The translations under genes were made by a program, and so were the position numbers. Shown here piece after piece: positions 1 through 6,989 of a DNA stretch of 15,961 bases (position 1 is the first letter of the stretch; every line of letters begins with the position of its first letter). The stretch is from positions 1 to 15,961 of the forward strand of contig CAJMSO010000014.1 of the NCBI GenBank assembly GCA_905216075.1, written 5' to 3'. The stretch is from an uncultured bacterium. GTDB taxonomy: Bacteria > Actinomycetota > Coriobacteriia > Coriobacteriales > Coriobacteriaceae. The notes below the pieces were generated by a model. That model was given only the letters and a program-made list of their open reading frames with translations. It searched no databases and was not told the DNA's origin.

Positions 1-170
1 CCGAAGGCCAGCTGGGCTGCAAACTCATCGAGCGCGACGGAGCCCGCGGATCCACGCTCACGCCCGCCGGAGAGCGAGCCATAGCGGTCTACGAGGAGCT
101 GCAGGCCGACATCAACAAAGTCATCGCCTCCAAAGCCAGCGACCTCATCGCAAGCATCAACGCAGGATAG
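1..170 (+). CDS. ModE/LysR-type winged-helix DNA-binding protein, 3' end only
   Basis: The reading frame entering at base 3 stays open to TAG at 168-170 and gives the last 55 residues of a protein. The segment LGCKLIERDGARGSTLTPAGE is the wing and following helix of the ModE/LysR-type winged helix-turn-helix: the L-x-R, S-x-L-T-P-x-G-E pattern is typical. The protein stops only about 30 residues after this motif, so there is no LysR effector-binding domain. That length fits the short single-domain ModE-like regulators found beside molybdate or other transport genes. The 5' part and its partner genes are outside the window, so the ligand cannot be named. Confidence 0.75.
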   Translation, partial: EGQLGCKLIERDGARGSTLTPAGERAIAVYEELQADINKVIASKASDLIASINAG

Positions 171-225
171 TCCTTTTGGGACTGAATCGTTGTCCTCCGC
201 GCCCTCGGATTAAGGCTCGCGCAAC

Positions 226-372
226 AAAAAGGGCCATCTACTACGTTTAGCTGAATACCCTCGACCATACCGAACATTATGAAATTAAAACCGTTGGCAG
301 ACAGTTTGGCGATTTTCAAAATAGGCGTGCATGGTCGACCCCTACGGCTTAAACGTAGTAGATAGGCCGTTT
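226..372. repeat. Long nested imperfect palindrome (MITE-like or structured RNA)
   Basis: The outer arms are GGCCATCTACTACGTTTA (232-249) and its near-perfect reverse complement at about 349-367, which differs by one inserted base. An inner pair, CTCGACCAT (260-268) against ATGGTCGA at 331-338, continues the symmetry. The A-rich left flank mirrors the T-rich right flank. About 60 bases lie in the centre. The short minus-strand frame across it has no good start and probably only reflects the repeat. It could be a non-autonomous mobile repeat or a transcribed hairpin. I cannot tell which from a single copy. Confidence 0.6.
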
Positions 373-409
373 TCGTGGCACGCGCCCCGATGAGTCAACA
401 GATTAGCTA

Positions 410-1399
410 CTATCGGAGGGCGTTATCGAGGGTGGCTGCTACCGTCAGGGGGTCGTCGGTGCCGGCGAAGAGGCGAATGGTGCTCCCTTGCTTGCCGCGT
501 GGGGCCGAAAGGCGCGTCGTTGCGCCGCCGGCAGGCGATGTGCGAAACTCCCCCGGCAAAGCAACGAACAAATCATCCGCACTACGCTCGATAAGGTCGA
601 ATTCAACTACCGGGCCAAAGCCGTGCTCGAGAATTCCCGTTGCAACCGCATGGTCGGGATGAGAGCTCAGCCCGGGATAGCGCACGTTGCGCACCATCTC
701 GTTGGCGGCCAGATACTCGGCCAGCGCACGTGCGCGGTCGAAATGCGCCTGTATGCGGACATCGAGCGAGTCCAGCCCTCGCTCCAGCACGTCGGCCTCG
801 TCAGCAGGCATATCAAGCTTAGCCAAGCCACAGCCCTCAAGCAGGGCATGCGCGCACTCAGCCGCGGCATCCACACGATGGCGCTTGAGCTGCGAGCGCG
901 CCACCGAAGCGGCAACGAGCTTGCGCGGAGACCTACCGGCGCACACGCGATCGAGCGCCTCGAGCGACAGCACGGCACCCAAGCGCAGCGGATCGCACCC
1001 AAAGACGCCAGGCACCGTGTTATCCACCACGAGCAGTGCGCGGGCCTCACGCGCCGCGCGGCCCAGAGCGCGCAGATCGGGCACACGCAGACCAAACCCG
1101 CCGATGGAGTTGACGAACCACCACAGGTGCGGACTCTCGGCATCAAACGAAGCATCAAAGCTCTTGGACGCGGCAGTAAACGCCGCAACCGACGGCGGGT
1201 CCACGAGCACAACATCACAGCCTTCAAAGCCGTGCGCAAACGCATCGGCAAAGTCATCCGCAAAGGCCACCAGACGGTCACCGGGACGCACAATACCCAG
1301 CAGCGACAGAGCCGCCGGCACATGCGGGGCCGCAACAAGACGCGCCTCGCGCGCACTGGACCTCAAAGCCCAGGCCCCTTCTAGCTGTTGCACGTTCAC
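410..1399 (-). CDS. Degenerate Cys/Met-metabolism PLP-enzyme homologue (cystathionine gamma-synthase family)
   Basis: The fold family is recognisable. There is a large-domain stretch with LLGIVRPGDRLVAF, then LLVVDNTVPGVFG holding the Asp that normally contacts the PLP ring nitrogen, RGLDSLDVRIQ, and the C-terminal SPAGGATTRLSAP...STIRLFAGTDD that matches the S-x-G-G...R-L-S-x-G-x-E region. Family members are about 380-400 residues; this one is about 330 and lacks the usual N-terminal segment. Aligned by eye without gaps from L-x-L-G-A, the motif T-K-Y-x-x-G-H-S reads DRVCAGRS, so the Schiff-base Lys position holds Arg (residue 159 of the longest frame). It is therefore probably not a normal transsulfuration enzyme. 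The open frame reaches TTG at 1423 and ATG at 1417, but those lie in the T-tract of the upstream terminator. GTG at 1397-1399 has AGGGA nine bases before it and is my preferred start. It follows the sucrose hydrolase gene on the same strand. Confidence 0.7.
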   Translation of the reverse strand: MNVQQLEGAWALRSSAREARLVAAPHVPAALSLLGIVRPGDRLVAFADDFADAFAHGFEGCDVVLVDPPSVAAFTAASKSFDASFDAESPHLWWFVNSIGGFGLRVPDLRALGRAAREARALLVVDNTVPGVFGCDPLRLGAVLSLEALDRVCAGRSPRKLVAASVARSQLKRHRVDAAAECAHALLEGCGLAKLDMPADEADVLERGLDSLDVRIQAHFDRARALAEYLAANEMVRNVRYPGLSSHPDHAVATGILEHGFGPVVEFDLIERSADDLFVALPGEFRTSPAGGATTRLSAPRGKQGSTIRLFAGTDDPLTVAATLDNALR

Positions 1400-1417
1400 A
1401 CGGCACCGTCCCTTCAT

Positions 1418-1457
1418 AAGCAAAAACCCACGATGCGGGTGTTCCCCGCATCGTGGG
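1418..1457 (-). terminator. Rho-independent terminator of the sucrose operon
   Basis: A perfect 13-bp stem, CCCACGATGCGGG (1427-1439) with CCCGCATCGTGGG (1445-1457), has a five-base loop and is followed on the minus strand by TTTTTGCTT. It sits 39 bases after the stop of the GH32 gene and points the same way. The T-tract touches the possible ATG of the next gene. Confidence 0.9.
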
Positions 1458-1495
1458 CAACGGCTGCAGTATAGCGCCGATATGCGACGAATCGC

Positions 1496-3034
1496 CTAGA
1501 TGTTGAGCGTGTGATAGGTCACGCTCGCACCCGGAGCGTCAACGGTCACGCCATAGGTATCGGGATAGATGCGCGTCGAGAACACGAGCGCGCCATCGTT
1601 AACAAACACCTCGACCGACGAGGCATCGCCGACAATGCGCACGTTACGAACCTCGTCGACGGGCTCCCAACGCACGGTACGACCGCAGCCGGCAGAAGCG
1701 CGACCCTCATCGGTAAATCGCATCTCAAAGCGCGCGGGCAGTTCGCCCTCGGCGGGCGCAAACGACAGCTTCAGATCGCCATCAACGATCGCGGTAAACG
1801 CGCCGTCGACACCGTCGGCAACAACGTCAAAGCAGGTATCGCCGGCAACCTCCAACGAGCCCTCCCCCACACGCACCGAGACATAATGGCGCTCGATCTC
1901 GCGCGCCGGCTGCTGCAGCACCACGCCGCCGTCACCGGCCGTAAGCTCGCGCGGCACCGTCATGCAGTGCTGCCAGCCGCACACCACGGTTGGTGCGTTG
2001 CCATAGGTCGGCTCATCGGGCATGCCCATCCAGCCGATCAGAATGTGGCGACCGTCCTCGGCCGTGAACTCCTGCGGAGCATAGAAGTCAAAACCGGCGT
2101 CCCACAGGCGGAAATCGCCCAGCTCATAAGCGTCCTTGCCACCCGTAATGTCGCCCGATACAGGCATGTAGCCAGCGGCATACACATTGCCGCGATCCCA
2201 ACGACCGCCCTCAAGGCCCTGGGGCGAGAACGACAAAAATGCAGCGGTATCGCCATTCGTATCGAGCTCAATATAGCCAGGGCACTCCCACATAAAGCCA
2301 AAACGCTCGGGCGTAGACACACGGGTCTCGAGCTCCCAGCTCAGCATATCGGCCGAGCCATACACCAGGATCTCGCCCACATCGCGCCCGACACCCTCGC
2401 CGTGCATCGCACAAAAACGGCTCTCGACATGCGGCCCATCCACGCGACGACGGGCGCCCAGCACCATGTGATAACGCCCGTCCGCGTCACGCCATACCTT
2501 GGGATCGCGCACATGGCAGGTCAAATCCTCGGGATAATCATCGGACGCCAGCACCACGCGCTTTTGGCTGAACTCCCGACCGGCAAGGCCATCAACGCTC
2601 TCGACATAAACAGTATCGGCGCGGCGGCCGGTATTGACGTAGTCGTACGTCCCGTCCGAATCGGAAAGCTTAACGTTGCCCGTATAAAGTACGCGAATGC
2701 GACCGTCCTCGGCAAGCGCGGAGCCCGAATACACGCCATGACAGTCGAACGGCTCGTCGGGAAGCAACGGCGCTCCAACATATTCCCACTTCATAAGGTC
2801 GCGGCTCGTCGCATGGCCCCAGACCTTAACGCCACCCTCGACATCAAACGGCGCATACTGAAAATAGGCATGGAACACGCCGCCCGCCTGGCAAAGACCG
2901 TTGGGGTCGTTGAGCCAACCCGCCGGCGGCATAATGTGGAAGCGCTGGCCATACGCGCCATGACCGCACTCAGAGGCGGCGGCGTCAACAGCGGCGACCA
3001 GCTTTGCAAGGTCGCGACCAAGTGCATTAGACAT
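1496..3034 (-). CDS. scrB: Sucrose-6-phosphate hydrolase (GH32 invertase)
   Basis: This cytoplasmic enzyme splits sucrose-6-phosphate, delivered by the PTS, into glucose-6-phosphate and fructose. At 512 residues it has the usual GH32 length, with a five-bladed propeller followed by a beta-sandwich. The nucleophile motif WLNDPNG is at residues 40-46 (Asp43). RDP, holding the transition-state-stabilising Asp177, is at 176-178. The acid/base motif WECPGY has Glu250. The stretch around 121-140, with YDYVNTGR, is typical of bacterial sucrose-6-phosphate hydrolases. A loop of about 25 residues (200-224) between blades looks longer than usual. There is no signal peptide, which fits intracellular action. 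ATG at 3032-3034 has TAGGAC about eight bases upstream. It lies 94 bases behind the EIIBC gene and is presumably in one transcript with it. The family assignment is secure; substrate preference is inferred from the operon. Confidence 0.95.
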   Translation of the reverse strand: MSNALGRDLAKLVAAVDAAASECGHGAYGQRFHIMPPAGWLNDPNGLCQAGGVFHAYFQYAPFDVEGGVKVWGHATSRDLMKWEYVGAPLLPDEPFDCHGVYSGSALAEDGRIRVLYTGNVKLSDSDGTYDYVNTGRRADTVYVESVDGLAGREFSQKRVVLASDDYPEDLTCHVRDPKVWRDADGRYHMVLGARRRVDGPHVESRFCAMHGEGVGRDVGEILVYGSADMLSWELETRVSTPERFGFMWECPGYIELDTNGDTAAFLSFSPQGLEGGRWDRGNVYAAGYMPVSGDITGGKDAYELGDFRLWDAGFDFYAPQEFTAEDGRHILIGWMGMPDEPTYGNAPTVVCGWQHCMTVPRELTAGDGGVVLQQPAREIERHYVSVRVGEGSLEVAGDTCFDVVADGVDGAFTAIVDGDLKLSFAPAEGELPARFEMRFTDEGRASAGCGRTVRWEPVDEVRNVRIVGDASSVEVFVNDGALVFSTRIYPDTYGVTVDAPGASVTYHTLNI

Positions 3035-3063
3035 ATCAAAGTCCTAACGGATCGAAAGTTACA

Positions 3064-3115
3064 AGGCGCCAGATGCGGGAAACACCCGCGAGCATACAGC
3101 CCGCGGGCATTCCCT
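3064..3115. other. GC-rich inverted repeats between EIIBC and hydrolase genes
   Basis: The 94-base gap holds GCGGGAAACACCCGC (5-bp stem) and the self-complementary GCCCGCGGGC close together. No T-tract follows on the minus strand, so this is not a simple terminator. It may be a processing or stability element that sets the relative output of the two genes, which is inference only. Confidence 0.35.
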
Positions 3116-3128
3116 CAATCAAAAGCTC

Positions 3129-4529
3129 TTAGGCCTGCTCGAAAGCCTTGGGCTCGTCCTTGTACAGGACAAACGAGACGCCAAAGGAAACCAGCGCGGC
3201 GACCGCGAACATGATCGCGTACTGCACGGGTTGGGCCAGGCACAGCAGGATACCGAAGATACCGGTGACGCCCGTGCCGGAAGCAGCAAGCGAGGTGAGC
3301 GCGCAGACCAGGGCACCGCAACCGCCGCCGATGCAGCCGGCGATGAAGGGCTTAAAGAAGCGCAGGTTCACACCAAAGATGGCAGGCTCGGTAATGCCCA
3401 TGAAGGCGGACAGGGCCGAAGGAAGCGCCAGACCCTTGATCTTGGCATCGCGGGTCTTAAAGGCAACGGCGAGCGCGGCGCCACCCTGAGCGATGTTGGC
3501 AGCGCTGGCGATGGGCAGCCAGTAGGTCACACCGTACTGGGCGAGCTGGCCCAGGTCGATGGCGGTGTACATCTGGTGGATACCGGTAACGACCGTGGGG
3601 GCATAGAAGAGGCCGACGATAAAGGAACCGATGCCGAAAGGCAGGGTCAGCAGGGCCTGGATCAGACCGAGGATGGCGTTCTCGGCCCAGACAAAGATGG
3701 GGCCGACGGCGACGAGCGTTACGAGCACGGTCACGAACACGGAGACGAGCGGAGTCACAAAGAGGTCGAACATCTCGGGAACGATCTTGTGTAGGCGCTT
3801 CTCGAGGAAGGCCAGAATGGCGCAGGCGATAACGATGGGGATCACGTGGCCCTGATAGCCGACCCACTCAAAACTGTACACGCCGGGGATGACGGTGACC
3901 ATGGTCTGAACGCCCTCGGAGGCAACCGTGTAGGCGCTCTGCAGCGAGGAGTTGATAAACGCACCGCCGACGACGGCACCCAGGTACGGATTGGCGCCAA
4001 ATGCCTTAGCCGCGGAGTAGCCGATCAGGATCTGCAGAATGCCAAAGGACGTGCCCGAGACCAGGTCGGCGATCTTGTAGATAAAGTTATTGGTGTCGAG
4101 CGCGATAAAGCCGTTGGAGGCCATAAAGTTAAGGGCGCTCATAATGCCCAGCAGCAGACCCGAAGCCACGATGGCGGGGATGATGGGGACAAAGACATCG
4201 CCGAGCACCTTAATGGCACGCATAAAGATGTTCTGCTGCTGCGCCGCGGCCTCCTTGACCTCGGCCTTGGTGGCAGCCTCGACGCCACTGAGCGCGATGA
4301 ACTCTTCGTAGACCTTGTTGACGGTGCCGGTGCCAAAAATAATCTGGAGCTGGCCCTGAGCCTCAAAGACGCCCTTGGCGCCGTCGACATTCTCGATGGC
4401 CTCCTTGTTAACCTTGGAATTATCGGCAATCACCAGGCGCAGACGCGTGGCGCAGTGCGCTGCCGAAACAACGTTGTCGGCGCCACCGATGTTGTCGAGC
4501 ACCTCTTGGGCTGATTTGCGGTAGTCCAT
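3129..4529 (-). CDS. scrA: Sucrose-type PTS transporter subunit EIIBC
   Basis: This membrane permease of the glucose superfamily imports sucrose and phosphorylates it. The EIIB domain covers residues 1-85, with the phosphocysteine in SAAHCATRLRL (Cys26, counted from my start). The linker near 85-105 is Ala/Glu/Gln-rich. The EIIC domain runs from about 105 to 460 with roughly ten hydrophobic segments and the conserved GITEP substrate-site motif near 378-382. There is no C-terminal EIIA domain, so the phosphate must come from an EIIA encoded elsewhere. ATG at 4527-4529 is chosen because GGAGGAAAGGG lies directly upstream and the protein then begins MDYRKSAQ as relatives do; the frame itself is open to 4562. 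The gene follows the regulator and has two LacI-type operator copies in its leader. Trehalose-type EIIBC proteins are close relatives, but the GH32 neighbour argues for sucrose. Confidence 0.93.
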   Translation of the reverse strand: MDYRKSAQEVLDNIGGADNVVSAAHCATRLRLVIADNSKVNKEAIENVDGAKGVFEAQGQLQIIFGTGTVNKVYEEFIALSGVEAATKAEVKEAAAQQQNIFMRAIKVLGDVFVPIIPAIVASGLLLGIMSALNFMASNGFIALDTNNFIYKIADLVSGTSFGILQILIGYSAAKAFGANPYLGAVVGGAFINSSLQSAYTVASEGVQTMVTVIPGVYSFEWVGYQGHVIPIVIACAILAFLEKRLHKIVPEMFDLFVTPLVSVFVTVLVTLVAVGPIFVWAENAILGLIQALLTLPFGIGSFIVGLFYAPTVVTGIHQMYTAIDLGQLAQYGVTYWLPIASAANIAQGGAALAVAFKTRDAKIKGLALPSALSAFMGITEPAIFGVNLRFFKPFIAGCIGGGCGALVCALTSLAASGTGVTGIFGILLCLAQPVQYAIMFAVAALVSFGVSFVLYKDEPKAFEQA

Positions 4530-4584
4530 GACTTCCCTTTCCTCCAACGGGCGCATGTGCACCCGGCCATCTTTGACACTTACA

Positions 4585-4625
4585 CTGTAATCGTTTTCAG
4601 TTTCATATGTCTGTAATCGTTTTCA
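4585..4625 (-). promoter_or_regulatory. Tandem LacI-type operators in front of the PTS gene
   Basis: CTGTAATCGTTTTCA occurs twice, at 4585-4599 and 4611-4625, which is 26 bp apart start to start. On the minus strand each reads TGAAAACGATTACAG, a LacI-family operator with the central CG. They lie 56-98 bases before the EIIBC start and are the likely binding sites of the neighbouring regulator. I see no convincing -35/-10 pair, although TATATG and CATATG lie beside the operators. Confidence 0.8.
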
Positions 4626-4712
4626 TATAGCGGTGAACGGTAGGAATAAGCCGGCGAATGGTAGTTTTGAGACAAACATGAGGGCTCAGAGGCAGACAGA
4701 CGTGCCCAAAGC

Positions 4713-5693
4713 CTAGACATTCATAAGCTGATGGCCGAGCTTGAGCGTCTTGAGACCGCTCTCCCCCTCAACGCCATCGAGCGTGTTGAGCAACATATTG
4801 GTCGCCTCGACGCCACTGGTCAGGTAGCCGTAGTGCACGGTGGGAATGCCGCCCGTCAGCGCTCGCAAAAACGCGTTGTCGCCAAAACCGCTCACACGGT
4901 GTATGCCCTCGCCCATGCCGCGAACCTCATCGATGGCACGCAGCGCGCCCGCCGCCATGGTGTCGGTCGCGCAGGCGATAAACGAAACATCGGGAGCGAC
5001 GGAAAGCAGTTCACGCGCCGCACCATAGCCCGAGTCGAGCGTAAACGAGCCGAGGCGAATCAGGCTCGGATCAAGCGCCACGCCCGCGGCGCGCAAGCCG
5101 GCCTCAAAACCGCGACGGCGGTCATAACCGGCCGCGCGGTCCTCTTCGGAAACTCCAATATAGGCAATCTTGCCGTCCACGCGACCCGCAAGCGCATGGC
5201 CCAGCTCAAAGGCGGCCTCGTAATCGTCGTGGTAGACGCACGCCGCACCCTCAACATTCTGGCCGATCAGCACGATCGGCACGCGGCACGACTCAATCGC
5301 CCGACGGTGCTCGTCGGTAATCATAGTTGCCACCAGCACAATGCCATCGACCGGGTGGTTTTGGAATAAATCGAGGTATTCGAGCTCGCGATCGGGGGCA
5401 TTGTCAGTATTGGCAAGCAGCATCTGGTAGCCACGACGACCGAGCACCTGGCCGATGCCGGCGGTAATGCGGCTCACGGATTCCGAGTTGATCTTGGGCA
5501 CGATGACGCCGATGAGCTTGGTGGAGCCGGTGCGCAGCGCGCGAGCCTGGCTGGACCGCACGTATCCGGTCAGCTCAATCGCCTGCTTAATGCGCTCGGC
5601 CTTGTCCGCCGAGATATATCCACCGTTGAGGTAGCGCGAGACGGCGGCGCTCGAAACGCCCGCCAACTCGGCCACATCTTTCATCTTTACCAC
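4713..5693 (-). CDS. scrR: LacI-family regulator of the sucrose operon
   Basis: The N-terminal helix-turn-helix reads MKDVAELAGVSSAAVSRYLN, followed by the hinge region ARALRTGSTKLIGVIVP and a periplasmic-binding-protein-like effector domain, including DGIVLV and the ACATDTMAAGALRAI segment. At about 326 residues it has normal length. The frame is open to 5735. GTG at 5691-5693 has AGGGG five bases upstream and gives MVKMKDV, whereas the ATG at 5684 would be too far from that site. A palindromic operator lies 16 bases before the start, pointing to autoregulation, and two related sites precede the EIIBC gene. It is inferred to repress both transcription units in the absence of sucrose or a derived sugar phosphate. 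The effector itself cannot be read from sequence. Confidence 0.92.
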   Translation of the reverse strand: MVKMKDVAELAGVSSAAVSRYLNGGYISADKAERIKQAIELTGYVRSSQARALRTGSTKLIGVIVPKINSESVSRITAGIGQVLGRRGYQMLLANTDNAPDRELEYLDLFQNHPVDGIVLVATMITDEHRRAIESCRVPIVLIGQNVEGAACVYHDDYEAAFELGHALAGRVDGKIAYIGVSEEDRAAGYDRRRGFEAGLRAAGVALDPSLIRLGSFTLDSGYGAARELLSVAPDVSFIACATDTMAAGALRAIDEVRGMGEGIHRVSGFGDNAFLRALTGGIPTVHYGYLTSGVEATNMLLNTLDGVEGESGLKTLKLGHQLMNV

Positions 5694-5708
5694 GAGCACC
5701 CCTGTCGT

Positions 5709-5730
5709 TGAAATCGCTTTCACCATGATA
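5709..5730 (-). promoter_or_regulatory. Promoter and autoregulatory operator of the LacI gene
   Basis: TGAAATCGCTTTCA (5709-5722) is a 14-bp LacI-type palindrome. On the minus strand a -10-like TATCAT (5725-5730) precedes it, so a bound repressor would sit over the transcription start. No clear -35 is present at the usual distance. Confidence 0.6.
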
Positions 5731-5781
5731 CCCAACCCTCGCCCGAAAAATATTCGACTGGAAAGGTCTCAGCGGATCATT

Positions 5782-5985
5782 TCAACCGCCCAGGTCGAGC
5801 AAACGCCAGCGATCCACCGCCGCGTGCATGTTTATGTCAAACGTAATGCGCACGGTACCTTCGTCCATCACCCACGGCTCACGCTCATAGTTCACGATGG
5901 TCCACGGGCGCATCATGTTGCAGATGCACTCGATGTAGAACTCGCGACGGAGCGGATAGGGAAAAGCCCAATTCCGGTCAATCCC
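5782..5985 (-). pseudogene. Remnant of a VTC-domain (polyphosphate polymerase) gene
   Basis: The minus-strand frame between TAA at 5986-5988 and TGA at 5782-5784 encodes about 67 residues with clear protein character: YPLRREFYIECI, then MMRPWTIVNYEREPWV, then GTVRITFDINMHAAV. This resembles the part of VTC-type polyphosphate polymerase domains with the pattern P-x-x-x-V-x-Y-x-R-E-x-W/F-V...V-R-x-T-x-D. A full domain is over 200 residues, and no start codon or SD accompanies this piece, so it is a broken fragment. It lies between the regulator promoter and the defence genes and may be a scar from island insertion. The family call is by eye and moderate. Confidence 0.5.
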
Positions 5986-6322
5986 TTACCGGCAACCACA
6001 GCGAATTAAGACTGAGCAACAACACGTCAGTAAAGTTACATACGAGCAGAAAATCGCACGCAATTTCGCCTTTTCTTTATTGAGATGTAAATTTTGACAG
6101 GCCGAATCTTACATCCATACAAATGATGAAAAGGGGCGGCAATTCAAAAGAAAAGCCGCCCCCGCAGGACGCAGGCCCGTAGGTTGACTGCGTCAATACC
6201 GCTAGATTCGGCCTAGTATCCTATCGGGTCCCAAAAGGTCAATCCAGTTAAAGACGGCAGGCAGCCCGAAACAACATCTTTCATGAATCTCCAGTCCCAT
6301 CAAGCCCGATCGAACTTGACCG
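5986..6322. other. 337-base non-coding stretch at the island edge
   Basis: I see no gene here. It holds a terminator hairpin (6129-6162), an 11-bp inverted repeat AGGCCGAATCT at 6099-6109 and 6204-6214 that frames it, and the small palindrome TTGACTGCGTCAA at 6184-6196. A possible minus-strand -35 (TTGACC, about 6237-6242) lies upstream. These could form the 3' leader of the RloB transcript or a small RNA unit. Confidence 0.5.
6129..6162 (-). terminator. Terminator downstream of the ATPase/RloB pair
   Basis: The stem is GGGGCGGC (6133-6140) with GCCGCCCC (6155-6162) around an A-rich loop, and TTTTC follows on the minus strand. It is about 160 bases after the RloB stop and is the first terminator-like structure for that operon. 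Confidence 0.75.
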
Positions 6323-6988
6323 TCAAACCAGATACGGCCCAATCACATCAAATATCTCGCCAACCTTAGTTAAAGGGTTTTGCGCAGATGGCTTAATGTT
6401 ACCCAGTTCCCTATGGTACGCGACGAGGCGCCCAGCACGCTGCAATGCTTCGCCTCGCCTATCATCCACTGCCCCAAACATCCCGTCAAGGTTCTTGCGG
6501 TACTCGATGCCCAAATTCTTCGACATCTCCTGCGCGAGGGCATGCTGGCAGTCGGACGCGGACATATGCGCGGTCGTGTAGCGAAAGTGCAGAAGCGGCC
6601 ACAGCTCGAAACAGGGGTTGGACCACAACGCGTGGAAGGTCCTCGAACCATCAGAGAGTTCGTTGCACTTACGCTCCATCGCGTCGAAGTCGGACGCAGG
6701 GAAATCATCCTTGTCATACACGAGCCACACGTGGTCGAACGTCTCGGGCGCATAGAGGCAGTGTTCGACGGCGAAGTCGAGCAGGTCGAGCGTATGTTTG
6801 CCCGTTCCCTTAACGATAACGGCAACCTTGCGTTCGTCTGCCGCACACAAAGCGGCACGCACACCCTCAAAGTAGCGAGGCTCAGTCTCCTTACCCTCGG
6901 TCACCACGAGGTGGCGCGTCATCTGCACCATGCGCGGGCGAACCTCACGTTTGCCACTACGCCAGCCCTTCGACTTCTTCGCTGCCAT
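6323..6988 (-). CDS. RloB-family protein, partner of an AAA15 ATPase (AbiL-like)
   Basis: At 221 residues, it has the RloB-domain hallmarks in order: VVTEGKETEPRYF (28-40, Glu31), VWLVYDKDDFP (88-97, Asp92/Asp94/Asp95) and SNPCFELWPLLHF (123-135). The Glu followed by a D-x-D cluster suggests a TOPRIM-like metal-dependent nuclease core, which is my inference. ATG at 6986-6988 starts one base after the TAG of the ATPase gene, and its SD (GAGGAG) lies within the ATPase's last codons, so the two are translationally coupled. The longer upstream frame only overlaps the ATPase gene. As I recall, RloB proteins paired with AAA15 ATPases include the lactococcal AbiLi/AbiLii system and RloAB genes in restriction loci. 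The likely role is the effector of an anti-phage pair, with the ATPase controlling it. The exact target is unknown. Confidence 0.85.
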   Translation of the reverse strand: MAAKKSKGWRSGKREVRPRMVQMTRHLVVTEGKETEPRYFEGVRAALCAADERKVAVIVKGTGKHTLDLLDFAVEHCLYAPETFDHVWLVYDKDDFPASDFDAMERKCNELSDGSRTFHALWSNPCFELWPLLHFRYTTAHMSASDCQHALAQEMSKNLGIEYRKNLDGMFGAVDDRRGEALQRAGRLVAYHRELGNIKPSAQNPLTKVGEIFDVIGPYLV

Positions 6989-6989
6989 G

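Noticed and set aside
488..3214. Long open frames on the plus strand (488-1384 and 1511-3214)
   Set aside because: They are antisense to the PLP-family and GH32 genes, are rich in Arg, His and Ala, match no family, and exist because GC-rich codon bias leaves opposite frames open.
6094..6122. Plus-strand promoter-like TTGACA with ATACAA 17 bases on
   Set aside because: The -10 is poor and no plus-strand gene follows; the downstream hairpin has its T-tract on the other strand.
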